DNA of 38,274 nt from an uncultured bacterium (GTDB lineage: Bacteria > Patescibacteriota > Minisyncoccia > Phycocordibacterales > PALSA-1337). Shown here in pieces: positions 24,501 through 31,657 of the stretch. The first letter of the stretch is position 1; the number at the start of each line of letters is the position of its first letter. The notes beneath the pieces were generated by a model, which worked only from the letters and a program-made list of their open reading frames with translations, had not been told where the DNA came from and did no database searches. The stretch lies in contig CAIMKX010000047.1 of NCBI GenBank assembly GCA_903842025.1, positions 1 through 38,274 on the forward strand, in the 5' to 3' direction. The position numbers and the translations under genes were made by a program.

Positions 24501-24975
24501 TGTCGTCGAGGGATATCTCGGTGACGACTGGGTCCTTGGCGTCGGTGGAAATGTTCGGTTTGGCATTGTTGACGGCATCGCGCAAGGCTTGAATGGAACT
24601 CTGAATATCGGCATTGGCGTTGAACTCTACGGTAATTGAAGAAATTGAATTATAGGAATTGGAAGTTAATTTGTTCAAACCCTTCAAGCCGGAAAGCTCG
24701 GTCTCGATTTTCCGGGTCACGAACTGCTCGACATCGGTCGGCGAGGCGCCTGGATAAAGAGTCGTAACGACAGCGATCGGAATCTTTATTTCCGGACTGG
24801 ATTCACGAGGCAAAATGGCGAAGGCGTAGAGACCCCAAGCCGTCACCAGGATGATCAGCAAGATAACCACCCGGAAATTGCTGACGAAATAATTGAGCCA
24901 GGTCTGACGCAACTCCGGCCTGAAAGTCAGCCGGTCAAGGTATTTGCTGTCTGAGGAATTAGGGTTTATTGGCAT
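21574..24975 (-). CDS. RND efflux transporter permease (AcrB/HAE-like) with extra central helices
   Basis: A 1133-residue proton-driven exporter. The usual RND plan is present: a first helix at about 33-54, a porter domain with PRESSPEIKIPIAVVTTLYPGASPTDVE, helices 2-6 including the proton-relay Asp pair in ALGLLVDDAIVVVSATK, a second porter domain, and helices 8-12 with the relay Lys in GIVVKNAIILVDKI. Between helices 6 and 7 there is an insert absent from AcrB, with two more hydrophobic spans (FFLIIEAVLIMIAAILFYVGG and IAGTIMVLIEAYLIWW) and a charged cytoplasmic loop. The adaptor gene is upstream on the same strand. No outer-membrane channel gene is nearby, which fits a cell with one membrane. 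Confidence 0.93.
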   Translation of the reverse strand: MPINPNSSDSKYLDRLTFRPELRQTWLNYFVSNFRVVILLIILVTAWGLYAFAILPRESSPEIKIPIAVVTTLYPGASPTDVEQFVTRKIETELSGLKGLNKLTSNSYNSISSITVEFNANADIQSSIQALRDAVNNAKPNISTDAKDPVVTEISLDDMPIWTISITGPYDGFTLRKYAEDIQTELEKLSGLREINISGGDEKEYEVAYRPDLLQFYGVTVAEANQAIVAANAAIPSGNFESGSFVVPIRSDLLLDNADEIGAVPVGSTGNGGPIFLRDVAKVSVKALKKTSYSRLSIEGSSPKNSITLSLVKRQGASVLDTVDTAKATVERTIKTFPPGITFDVGTDLAKQVRKDFTQLSDDFLLTVLLVFIILFLIVGLKEALVAGLAIPLVFFITFGMLSVLGITLNFLSLFSLILALGLLVDDAIVVVSATKQYLNTGKFTPEEAVLLVLHDFKWVLTTTTLATVWAFLPLLFASGIIGQYLRSIPVTVSITLIGSLLVALMINHPLAAVLERIRLTKRFFLIIEAVLIMIAAILFYVGGMTSIIAGTIMVLIEAYLIWWYEKGGKQKVIDNAELMEREWDDDDLIKEKLRIQGSREHENLSGRIIHGIIDFHRFLPVYERAFRHYILDKKRRRIILFSVVVLFIVSVSLVPLGFVKSVFFPIQDSDYVFVDMRAPVGTNLTETDNRAKQVEQRLLAYADIKNMATIIGSPSANSGSFGSGGAGSSNVASIEITLKDKGIRKLTSYALADKIRNDLADVSGLEINVSTLAGGPPSGAAFEAHISGDDLDKLTTITHDLKPMLSSIPGVVNVNVSQKESVPEYTFILDPSRLAENNLDAAYVGSVLRTAVSGLELTKIIEGQKEIKLIATFDQNSIPNLAAIQNLQILNMIKQPVYLKDVAKIELKPAVDVITSIDQKHTIILSGGADSTTNGTAILTAFEKKLASYNMPAGYSISYGGENEQNAESVQSVLRAMLIALVLIVATLIIQFNSFRKAIIVLVPIPLALIGVFIGMAIFDVPLSFPGLIGILALFGIVVKNAIILVDKINLNIKSGIKFEDAIADAGKSRLEAIFITSICTIIGILPVTLSNELWRSLGGAIIFGLTLSSFLTLFIVPAFFLILIKDKKQHF

Positions 24976-25040
24976 TGGTTTGTGGCTTTCTCGACTTGCA
25001 CTGCTCTCTAAGATTTTACAGACTATGGAAATTAGTGAAA

Positions 25041-25150
25041 AGTTTACAGTGCAAAGTGCAAAATTTTAGTGATTAGATATTGAGTTATTTGCAGCGGAAA
25101 CTATCAACTATTCACTACAACTTTGCACTTTGGACTTTGCACTGTAAACT
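25041..25150. repeat. Inverted repeat between RND permease and adaptor genes
   Basis: AGTTTACAGTGCAAAGT at 25041-25057 is the exact reverse complement of 25134-25150. The interior repeats GTGCAAAGTGCAAA-like and TTAGTGATTAG-like words in both directions. The right arm touches the stop codon of the adaptor gene. It lies within the operon, so read-through RNA would fold into a stable stem. No T-tract. This is a typical intergenic word-repeat with unknown role. Confidence 0.7.
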
Positions 25151-26660
25151 ACTGCACGCTGACCTTCTCCCCTTCATCCAATTCATAGACCGGCGTGACG
25201 ATCTGCATATCGTCGGACAGGCCCGATACGACTTCTATAAAATCTCCCTGAACCTGGCCGAGCGTCACGTCATTCCTCTTGATCTTGGAATCCTGGTCGA
25301 CGGTAAAGACATAGGCCGCGCCGGGGACTATCTTCACATCCTGGATCGGCAAAAGATACGTATTTGCGGCCGCCGGGGATTGGACGCTTCCTTTGGCGGT
25401 TATCGAAACAGAAACATTTTGACCTACCACCAATCCGGAATTTTCCAAATCAGTCACGTCGACGTCGACTTCAGCTTTGCGGCTGGCGCTATTCAAACTT
25501 GGCGCGACATTGGCAACAGTGCCTTTGAAAGTGTCTCCGATAATTACCGACGCACCGACTCCGACTCTGGCAATATCCTCGCCGCTCACAAAAGCTTTGA
25601 CTTCCAAACCTCCGCCGCCGATGATGGTCGCCAGAAGCTGTCCTGGTGCGGCCAATTCACCGACACGAAGAGGCAGGGCGGAAATCCTGCCGGTAATCGG
25701 CGAAGTAATGATTGTCTTCCCCAATTGAGCCTGGAGATTTTGAACACCGGCCTTGGCCAATGAGACTTGAGCTTCTGCGGTCGTACCAAAAGAGGCATTC
25801 GAACCGGAAAGTGAGGCTAGAGCTCCTGACAAAGCCAGACTCGATCCGCTTACGGACGCCTTGGCGCCGGAGACGATAGCTTTCCAATTGTTCAGGAAAG
25901 CCGAAAAACTTGCGTTCGAATAGATCGCGGCGTCGTTGAGGCCCCTGGAAATATTGTTGAGAAGGCCGGTGATGGTGTTGAGGTTCTTTGAGGACAATCT
26001 GATGGCGGCGATGATGTCATCGGGACTTGAGCCGGGTGACAAAGCATCGACCGCCGTTTTCCAATCCTTGAGAATATTGGTTAGATCGATCCTGACGGAA
26101 ATAATCTCGTCTTTTGTTTTGGCGTCCGAGACAAACGAGGTCAGACGACTGCCATTGCCGTCGTTGTTATTGAGCAGAGGATCGATGTTGGTAATGACCG
26201 CCTCATAGCCTTTGAGATAGCTGTCACGGACTTGATCGATGGCACTCGATTTGGCGGAATCAAGGGAAACGCCGCCGGTATAATATTGGCCGTTGGCCAA
26301 GTCCAGAGAGGCTTTGGCTTGGCTCAATTGGGCCCTGATGTCGGCGTTCTGCAATTCTAATATGACCTGACCGGCATAAACCATGTCCCCTATGGAGACA
26401 TTTGTGACAGAAACGGGAGCGGACATTTGGCTCTTGAGATCGGCCTGTGACTTTGACTCGACCATTCCCTGGGCCTGAACAACGAGGTCATTTTTGCGGA
26501 ATGAGGACACGTTCGCAACCTGGACCTTTTTTGGCCCGATCTCTTTGACTTGGCTTGCGGTATCGCCGGAGCGCCCAAGCAGGATCGCGCCGCCTATTAT
26601 GACTACGGTGGCTATCGTAACCAGCAATATGTGGCTTTTAATATAGGAAAATATGGACAT
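25149..26660 (-). CDS. RND pump periplasmic adaptor (HlyD/AcrA-like)
   Basis: The adaptor partner of the RND permease, about 503 residues. It has an N-terminal anchor helix (HILLVTIATVVIIGGAILL). The first lipoyl half follows in SAPVSVTNVSIGDMVYAGQVILEL, then a long helical hairpin with a Parcubacteria-style insert (DSYLKGYEAVITNIDPLLNNND). The second lipoyl half is ITSPITGRISALPLRVGELAAPGQLL, and a beta-barrel and membrane-proximal domain complete it. The ORF track starts at a TTG at 26726. I prefer the ATG at 26660 because the extension would read through a perfect palindrome that looks like an operator. The permease follows after 173 bp holding an inverted repeat. Confidence 0.88.
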   Translation of the reverse strand: MSIFSYIKSHILLVTIATVVIIGGAILLGRSGDTASQVKEIGPKKVQVANVSSFRKNDLVVQAQGMVESKSQADLKSQMSAPVSVTNVSIGDMVYAGQVILELQNADIRAQLSQAKASLDLANGQYYTGGVSLDSAKSSAIDQVRDSYLKGYEAVITNIDPLLNNNDGNGSRLTSFVSDAKTKDEIISVRIDLTNILKDWKTAVDALSPGSSPDDIIAAIRLSSKNLNTITGLLNNISRGLNDAAIYSNASFSAFLNNWKAIVSGAKASVSGSSLALSGALASLSGSNASFGTTAEAQVSLAKAGVQNLQAQLGKTIITSPITGRISALPLRVGELAAPGQLLATIIGGGGLEVKAFVSGEDIARVGVGASVIIGDTFKGTVANVAPSLNSASRKAEVDVDVTDLENSGLVVGQNVSVSITAKGSVQSPAAANTYLLPIQDVKIVPGAAYVFTVDQDSKIKRNDVTLGQVQGDFIEVVSGLSDDMQIVTPVYELDEGEKVSVQ

Positions 26661-26683
26661 ATTCTGATGATACATGGCGGTTC

Positions 26684-26699
26684 TCGTTTGCGCAAACGA
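26684..26699. promoter_or_regulatory. 16-bp perfect palindrome in the efflux leader (operator candidate)
   Basis: TCGTTTGCGCAAACGA lies 23 bp upstream of the adaptor ATG. Perfect short palindromes of this size in efflux-pump leaders are typical of TetR- or MarR-type repressor sites. No regulator gene of either family lies within the window, so the binding protein would have to be encoded elsewhere. Confidence 0.5.
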
Positions 26700-26724
26700 A
26701 TAAAAATTGGTCAAATATTTATCC

Positions 26725-26754
26725 AAAATAGAGCTAAAATTGAAGTTATTTCAA
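26725..26754 (-). promoter_or_regulatory. Candidate promoter of the RND efflux operon
   Basis: On the minus strand, TTGAAA (26754-26749), an 18-bp spacer and TATTTT (26730-26725). The -35 lies inside the inverted repeat TTGAA-N5-TTCAA (26754-26740), a possible second operator. The leader to the ATG at 26660 would be about 58 nt and would include the 16-bp palindrome. Confidence 0.4.
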
Positions 26755-26787
26755 ATAAAAAAGGGCTGGACATACGATTGCCAGCCC
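26755..26787 (-). terminator. Rho-independent terminator ahead of the RND operon
   Basis: GGGCTGG (26787-26781) pairs with CCAGCCC (26769-26763) across an 11-nt loop and is followed by seven T residues on the minus strand. Confidence 0.8.
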
Positions 26788-26924
26788 CGACATAAACCAA
26801 ATGAGCATTACAGCCGACCCATGAGTTGATTTGCACATCTCCGATACATCAAGTTCCCAACTCACGGTAGGTTCCTATTTTACTTAGTGCCTTAAGCAAC
26901 ACCACATGGTTGTATGTCTAAGCA
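26755..26924 (-). ncRNA. Candidate structured RNA with terminator upstream of the RND operon
   Basis: On the minus strand, about 170 nt with two long-range helices. TGCTTAG/CTAAGTA (26924-26918 with 26887-26881) closes a smaller hairpin region. CCGTGAGTTGG/TCAACTCATGG (26867-26857 with 26829-26819) makes 11 pairs including two G-U. It ends in a strong intrinsic terminator. No good open frame is present. It could be a free small RNA (its size is like 6S RNA) or the aptamer/attenuator part of the efflux operon leader, which begins about 95 nt after the terminator. I could not match it to a known riboswitch class. Confidence 0.4.
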
Positions 26925-27013
26925 TAAACTAATACGTAATCATAAATAAATCAAGTCTTTCAATAACTTTAAAAAGTGTTATCATTTCATAACTAACATT
27001 CATTCAAAATAAT

Positions 27014-27244
27014 ATGTCCATCGGAAATTTCTTCATGAAGCAGTTGCTCAAGTCCAAAATGAAAGATATCCCTGAATCTGAACAGGAAAAGATCTTGGCA
27101 TTACTGGAAAAGAATCCGGAATTCTTCACCAAGCTGGCCGAGAAAGTCCAATCCAAGGTCAAGAACGGCCAGGACCAGACTTCAGCCGTCATGGAGGCGA
27201 TCAATGAGAATAAAGAGGAGCTGCAGAAGATGTTGGGGAATTAA
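27014..27244 (+). CDS. Small hypothetical helical protein
   Basis: A 76-residue protein I do not recognise. It is mainly amphipathic helix, with FFMKQLLKSKMKDIPESEQEKILALLEKNPEFFTKLAEKVQ followed by a second charged helix (TSAVMEAINENKEELQKML). It has no signal peptide or membrane span. The composition suggests a small cytoplasmic helical bundle. It is divergent from the efflux leader RNA and convergent with the CAP protein gene, whose stop is eight bases away. No Shine-Dalgarno sequence precedes the ATG (AAAATAAT). Confidence 0.7.
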   Translation: MSIGNFFMKQLLKSKMKDIPESEQEKILALLEKNPEFFTKLAEKVQSKVKNGQDQTSAVMEAINENKEELQKMLGN

Positions 27245-27252
27245 AATCTTCC

Positions 27253-28287
27253 TTATTGATTCCGCTCAATCTGTTCACCTTGAAAACTGGCGAACGAAGT
27301 GGTCACGGCCATTTTAACGCCGGCGATGTAGTTATTGGCGACATAGACAGCCAGAATAAGAACAAAAGCCACCAGGCCGTTGGTAATGAGCACCGGATGC
27401 CTTTTGTCCATTCTGATAAATAATTTGAATAGAAGCGCCAGAGCCACCAATATTCCAAGAATGATAAAAATGAAGCTGGCTAAATGCCGAGGGGATGTGA
27501 CATAAGCCTCAAATGCATTAGTTTTTGCGTAAGATCGAGCAGGCGTCGTATCCACAACGATCGGAACGGATGAAGTTTGGGCAATTACAGGGATAGGTCG
27601 GTCGTTTACCGTCGTTTCAGCTCCCATAACTTTTGAAGTTGAAACGGCTATGGCTCGATGAGCAGTGGTCGGAATAGCTTCAGCCATTGCCTTCAATGGC
27701 CGCTGATCGAATCCACCGAAGGCTGCCGGCTTGGCATAGATCTGGGCGACGAAAACGGTCGGTCGTCCTTCATAGGTGCCGGTGGCGATCCCAGTGCCTA
27801 TTTCCGTATAGGCATATTTCACGATATTGGCTTTGTGAGCCGGAGAATTCATCCAAGCGTTGGCCACATCCTTGGAATCGTCAAAATCAACAGCCAGATT
27901 TTCCCCGGCATATTCGTATTTGTATCCCACAAGATTGAACCAATACCAAGGAGACTTGCCATCGGGACTGGTGTGGGCAAAATATCCTTTTTTCGCCATG
28001 TCCTGGGCTTTGAGCTCGGCCGCTTTGTTCAAAAGAGGATTGACGGAGAGAACGGCCAGATCTTGGCCTTGCCTTTTTTGGTTGGTCAGGTCATCGAGAA
28101 CCGAAGGCAAAACGGAAGCCATGAAATTGATCGGATTCATGGCCGGAATGTAAGGCAGAGCCAAGACTCCAGCTTCAACAGCCATAACTACCAGCGCCAT
28201 AAGACGGATATTTTTCCCACGAAGGAAGTGAGGTTGGTGGTCATTACCCTTATGGGGAATAAAATACTTTTTGAACCACCGGATCAT
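27253..28287 (-). CDS. Membrane-anchored CAP-domain (SCP/YkwD-like) protein
   Basis: A roughly 344-residue envelope protein. It has an N-terminal hydrophobic segment (about 29-50), then a CAP domain at about 75-205 with LLNKAAELKAQDMAKKGYFAHTSPDGKSPWYWF, YAGENLAV and AWMNSPAHKANIVKYAYTEIGTGIA. A linker follows, and then two more helices near the C-terminus (SFIFIILGILVALALLFKLF and ITNGLVAFVLILAVYVA). The CAP His and Glu positions (FAHTS, GENLA) look intact. Proteins of this type are common in CPR genomes next to cell-wall genes and may bind or cut surface polymers. The ATG at 28305 would add six residues and overlap the upstream terminator, so I chose 28287. Confidence 0.88.
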   Translation of the reverse strand: MIRWFKKYFIPHKGNDHQPHFLRGKNIRLMALVVMAVEAGVLALPYIPAMNPINFMASVLPSVLDDLTNQKRQGQDLAVLSVNPLLNKAAELKAQDMAKKGYFAHTSPDGKSPWYWFNLVGYKYEYAGENLAVDFDDSKDVANAWMNSPAHKANIVKYAYTEIGTGIATGTYEGRPTVFVAQIYAKPAAFGGFDQRPLKAMAEAIPTTAHRAIAVSTSKVMGAETTVNDRPIPVIAQTSSVPIVVDTTPARSYAKTNAFEAYVTSPRHLASFIFIILGILVALALLFKLFIRMDKRHPVLITNGLVAFVLILAVYVANNYIAGVKMAVTTSFASFQGEQIERNQ

Positions 28288-28301
28288 GCCGTAATTGTAA
28301 A

Positions 28302-28331
28302 TCAAAATCCCGCTCGAGTCTACGGCGGGAT
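28302..28331 (-). terminator. Rho-independent terminator of the peptidoglycan-binding gene
   Basis: On the minus strand ATCCCGC and GCGGGAT form a seven-pair stem with an 11-nt loop, followed by TTTGATTT. It lies 26 bp after the stop of the 28357 gene and just before the CAP gene start. Confidence 0.65.
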
Positions 28332-28356
28332 CTTAATGAAATATCGTCAATTCCAA

Positions 28357-28884
28357 TTATTGCGTGAGAGCGTTACCGACAGCGGCCGTATTGGCAATAG
28401 GCGTACAGGTAAAGCCGACTGGACAAACAACCGGATTGGCGGAAGCCGTCGCACCATTGCCATTGAGTGAAGCGATCGTCAAGGAGCCAACAAAACCAGT
28501 GGACGGAACGCCATGGGCGCTCTGATAGGCCTGAACAGCAGCGAAGGTTATCGGACCGAAGAAGCCGGTCGAAACGGGATAAGTGAAGAATCCTTCGGCG
28601 CGGAGCCTTTCTTGGAGTTCACGGACCGCATCTGACGTGTCGCCTTGGCGAAGATAACCGCCAAAGGAAAACGTCGAGGCGCCTAGAACGCGGCCGGATG
28701 ACACCGGAGCCGTGACTACCGGAGCCGGATTGCAGGAAAATGTGCTGAAATTGTACCCGTATGGACAAGCGACTCCGCCGCCACCTGAAGAAAAGCCGCC
28801 ATAGCCATGCGCTATCCCAAAACCGACGGACGAGACCGCGAACATCACCAACGCCACACTAATTGTTTTTGTAAAGTTTTTCAT
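28357..28884 (-). CDS. Secreted peptidoglycan-binding domain protein
   Basis: A 175-residue exported protein. The signal peptide is MKNFTKTISVALVMFAVSSVGFGIAHG. A Gly-rich stretch with paired cysteines (FSSGGGGVACPYGYNFSTFSC) follows. A PG_binding_1 domain lies at about 78-142, with the repeat-type motif RQGDTSDAVRELQERLRAEGFFTYPVSTGFFGPITFAAVQAYQSAHGVPSTGFVG. The C-terminus has a second CPVGFTC motif similar to the first, probably small disulfide loops. Domains of this kind bind the peptide-glycan mesh. Here no catalytic partner domain is attached, so it may be a structural surface protein. It has its own terminator. Confidence 0.9.
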   Translation of the reverse strand: MKNFTKTISVALVMFAVSSVGFGIAHGYGGFSSGGGGVACPYGYNFSTFSCNPAPVVTAPVSSGRVLGASTFSFGGYLRQGDTSDAVRELQERLRAEGFFTYPVSTGFFGPITFAAVQAYQSAHGVPSTGFVGSLTIASLNGNGATASANPVVCPVGFTCTPIANTAAVGNALTQ

Positions 28885-28992
28885 ATTTATTGATTGCTAA
28901 TAAAATAATGACTTCGGCCTTTTAGGGCTAAATATGCTATGATGCTATAACATAAGCAAACTTCATGCAAGTCAGGCAAGGTGCATAACCGT

Positions 28993-30510
28993 ATGAAAGA
29001 AATAATCCATAAAATAGGCCGTCATTCCGTATTGACGATACTGGTATCTCTCGTTCTCATCGGCGGCATCTTGCGTTTTCACGATCTTTCTTCCCAATCG
29101 TATTGGATGGATGAAGGATACACGGTCAATGCCGTTTTGTCCGTTCTGGATCATGGAACAACCTTTCTGGATTCCGGCCAGAATTATTCCTGTCCAACTT
29201 ACTGTTACCCAACGGCTTATTTAATTCAACTGTTCGGTAATGATCCGGCAAGTTACAGACTTCTCTCTGTCTTTGCCGGCTTACTATTCATTGTCGTATT
29301 ATTTTTTATTGCCAAAAGATTCTTCGATAAGAATATTGCTTTGCTAACCTCATTCTTTATCACATTCTCATACTGGCAGATAGCCTGGTCGAGACAAGCG
29401 CGTTGGTACACGCTCTTTGAGCTTTTTTTCTGGCTGGCTATTTATTTCTTTTATGCGACTCTTTATTCGGACAGAAACAAATATTTAAACGTCGCCCTTG
29501 CCGCCATTTTCACCGTATTGGCGGTCCTTACGCATGGTCTTGGCTATTTATTGCCATTAATCTTCGTCGGCTGGATCCTTATCGACCAGATCTTCATTCA
29601 AAAGAAGTTTGATTGGAAGAAAAGTCTGGCAGTTGTCTTCGTTGGCGCAGTTATCTTGTGGCTATTTAATCTCATTTCGAATATCGATGTCATTTCATAT
29701 CTATTCAATAATCTTAACCTTCATTACGTTCTTCCTTATTATCTGAACTTCTATCTCCGCACATATTGGCTTTTTATCTTATTCGCTATCTTTGCTTTTT
29801 TCAGCAAGAATAATGCCTACAAAAAAGAAATATATTTTCTATTATTTGTTCTGAGTGCTTATCTCATTCCGCTCTCATTCTTGACTGATATTGTCCATTA
29901 TCGCTACATGTTCCATCTCACACCTATACTTATCATGCTTGGCGCCTTGGGCATAGCTAATCTTCAAGAGGAAATCAGATCGAAATACGGAAAGATCGCG
30001 CTTTGGCTGACGGTTTTGATCCTTTTTGCCACGGTAGCAGGTGGTGTGTTCATCCCGCGGACATATTACTACCTGGAATCAGACAATCCACAAACTCTGG
30101 GTGCTCGTCCACATTACGCCTCTACTCCGCAACCTGACTGGAAAGATGCTTATGCTTTCATCAAAGAAAATATGACCGAAAACGATACGATCGTCTCTAG
30201 CCAGCCCCAATTTAACAAGATATTCCTAGGTGAAGCTGGCTACTGGATCAAATATAATTATCTCGGTTTCGACGACAAGACTCAATTTAGCAAGGATGAC
30301 CGCGAATATTATGTGGGGGCCAAGATCATCGACGACCTGGCAGAATTGAAAGCAGTCACCGCGACCTCGCACGGCTTCATCGTCTTTGATATTATGTCCA
30401 TCGATGGTCGGATATCCCAGGATATTCAGAACTACATCATGACCGATCTGACTCTGGTTTTTCACGAGAAAACCAATGAGTATTCCGAAATATGGGTGTA
30501 TAGATTCTAA
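28993..30510 (+). CDS. GT-C fold membrane glycosyltransferase (GT39/ArnT-like)
   Basis: A 505-residue polytopic membrane protein of the PMT/ArnT type, which transfers sugars from a lipid carrier on the outer face of the membrane. The first extracytoplasmic loop has the catalytic acidic pair in QSYWMDEGYTVN. The following text, SWRQARWYTLFELFFWLAIYFFY in spirit (visible as IAWSRQARWYTLFELFF), is a family landmark. About ten helices are followed by a soluble C-terminal domain (from about 375) with DAYAFIKENMTENDTIVSSQP. The ATG at 28993 has AAGGTG nine bases upstream; the ORF track's GTG at 28981 is less likely. It begins the surface polysaccharide region. Confidence 0.85.
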   Translation: MKEIIHKIGRHSVLTILVSLVLIGGILRFHDLSSQSYWMDEGYTVNAVLSVLDHGTTFLDSGQNYSCPTYCYPTAYLIQLFGNDPASYRLLSVFAGLLFIVVLFFIAKRFFDKNIALLTSFFITFSYWQIAWSRQARWYTLFELFFWLAIYFFYATLYSDRNKYLNVALAAIFTVLAVLTHGLGYLLPLIFVGWILIDQIFIQKKFDWKKSLAVVFVGAVILWLFNLISNIDVISYLFNNLNLHYVLPYYLNFYLRTYWLFILFAIFAFFSKNNAYKKEIYFLLFVLSAYLIPLSFLTDIVHYRYMFHLTPILIMLGALGIANLQEEIRSKYGKIALWLTVLILFATVAGGVFIPRTYYYLESDNPQTLGARPHYASTPQPDWKDAYAFIKENMTENDTIVSSQPQFNKIFLGEAGYWIKYNYLGFDDKTQFSKDDREYYVGAKIIDDLAELKAVTATSHGFIVFDIMSIDGRISQDIQNYIMTDLTLVFHEKTNEYSEIWVYRF

Positions 30511-30512
30511 TG

Positions 30513-30541
30513 TTGCAATCCTCCCATACTTATGGCATAAT
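30513..30541 (+). promoter_or_regulatory. Promoter giving an apparently leaderless LamG-like mRNA
   Basis: TTGCAA at 30513-30518, a 17-bp spacer and CATAAT at 30536-30541. The ATG at 30551 is nine bases beyond, so transcription would start on or next to the start codon. Confidence 0.6.
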
Positions 30542-30550
30542 GCGCTCCTG

Positions 30551-31657
30551 ATGGAAAACTCCCTCCGAAGCCTCAAAAGCGGTAAATGGCTCAAATCCCC
30601 TATCTTCTGGGCCCGCTTCTTGGCCTACGCTATCCCCCTCGCTTTCCTCCTCTATGTTCTTTACCAGAATTTCCTGCCGTTCGGCTATGACAAAACCTTT
30701 ACCATCGATGTCGGCGGTCCGGACGATACGGCCGTGGGAGAATTCTACCTGGCCCCCTCCAAGGATCTCTCCGAAAGAGAAGCTACATTAGAGAATGGCC
30801 TTTACCGTGAACTCTCCGGCACGGCCTATGCGGTCTTCAAGCCCAAAGCCATCCTCAAGAAGGCGGCGATCACCGTCTCGGTTCAAGGCAACGGCGTGTT
30901 TATCATCCCTCCGACTATCAACTTTGATCCCTCGACCATCACCGACTGGGACTATGCCTGGGATTTCTCCACGAGCACGCCAGCCGAATTGAAAGGTAAT
31001 GCCTTCCATTTTGACAAAGGCCTTTACTTTGACGGCCGAAGTCGTATGGAATTGCCCGATACGGCCAATAGGTTTGAAAACCGGGCCTTTAGTATTTACG
31101 CCGAATGGCAGCCGGACGACAATGCCACCAATACCCAACAGATCATCGGCCACTATAACTGGGAGCTTTGGCAGAATAAGGACAGTGTCGTTTTCCAGAT
31201 CGGCCGGATGAACGACACCAAGGGTCCTTCGTATTCGATCAAATACCCCATCACCACTCCGGCTGATTTCTTCAACAAGAGACATTCGGTTTTGGCCATA
31301 TACAACCCGGCCTCGCCTGATTCCCCCAACGGTTACTTCGAGCTCTTCGTCGATAATATTTTCGCCGGCCGCACCTATTTCGGCCAAGACAAGATCTGGA
31401 CCGGCTACGGCGTAGAGAATCTATCTCTCGGCTGGACTCCCCACAATTATCAGAAAAGCCCCCACTTCACTGGTTATATTTACGCAGTCAACACCGTCTC
31501 CCGAAATATTCTCCAACCCCAGTCGGAGCTTAGTCTCAATGTCACCAACAGCGACCCTCTAACCATTACCCTCATTTCCTCCGCCACTTCTTCCACTTCC
31601 CCCTCAACCGCCACCTCTACCTTGAAGCGGCTAACTCTCCATGTCTCTCAAAAATAG
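30551..31657 (+). CDS. Membrane-anchored LamG/concanavalin-like domain protein
   Basis: About 368 residues. One membrane helix lies near the N-terminus (FLAYAIPLAFLLYVLYQNFL), with the rest extracytoplasmic. The second half has the LamG-like beta-sandwich pattern: LKGNAFHFDKGLYFDGRSRMELPD, FSIYAEWQPDD, IIGHYNWELWQNKDSVVFQIGR, FELFVDNIFAGRTYFG and LSLGWTPHNYQKSPHFTGYIYAVNTV, i.e. the 'expanded strand, display distance, decoration' layout of laminin-G-type lectins. It sits between two GT-C enzymes and overlaps the next gene by 17 bp, so it may bind or present the glycan they make. The C-terminus is a Ser/Thr-rich tail. The ORF track's start at 30476 lies inside the preceding gene. Confidence 0.75.
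   Translation: MENSLRSLKSGKWLKSPIFWARFLAYAIPLAFLLYVLYQNFLPFGYDKTFTIDVGGPDDTAVGEFYLAPSKDLSEREATLENGLYRELSGTAYAVFKPKAILKKAAITVSVQGNGVFIIPPTINFDPSTITDWDYAWDFSTSTPAELKGNAFHFDKGLYFDGRSRMELPDTANRFENRAFSIYAEWQPDDNATNTQQIIGHYNWELWQNKDSVVFQIGRMNDTKGPSYSIKYPITTPADFFNKRHSVLAIYNPASPDSPNGYFELFVDNIFAGRTYFGQDKIWTGYGVENLSLGWTPHNYQKSPHFTGYIYAVNTVSRNILQPQSELSLNVTNSDPLTITLISSATSSTSPSTATSTLKRLTLHVSQK

Noticed and set aside
25080-25763. Plus-strand ORF of 227 residues
   Set aside because: It is antisense to the RND adaptor gene and starts inside the intergenic inverted repeat.
30788-31387. Minus-strand ORF of 199 residues
   Set aside because: It is antisense to the LamG-like gene, whose protein pattern and promoter are clear.
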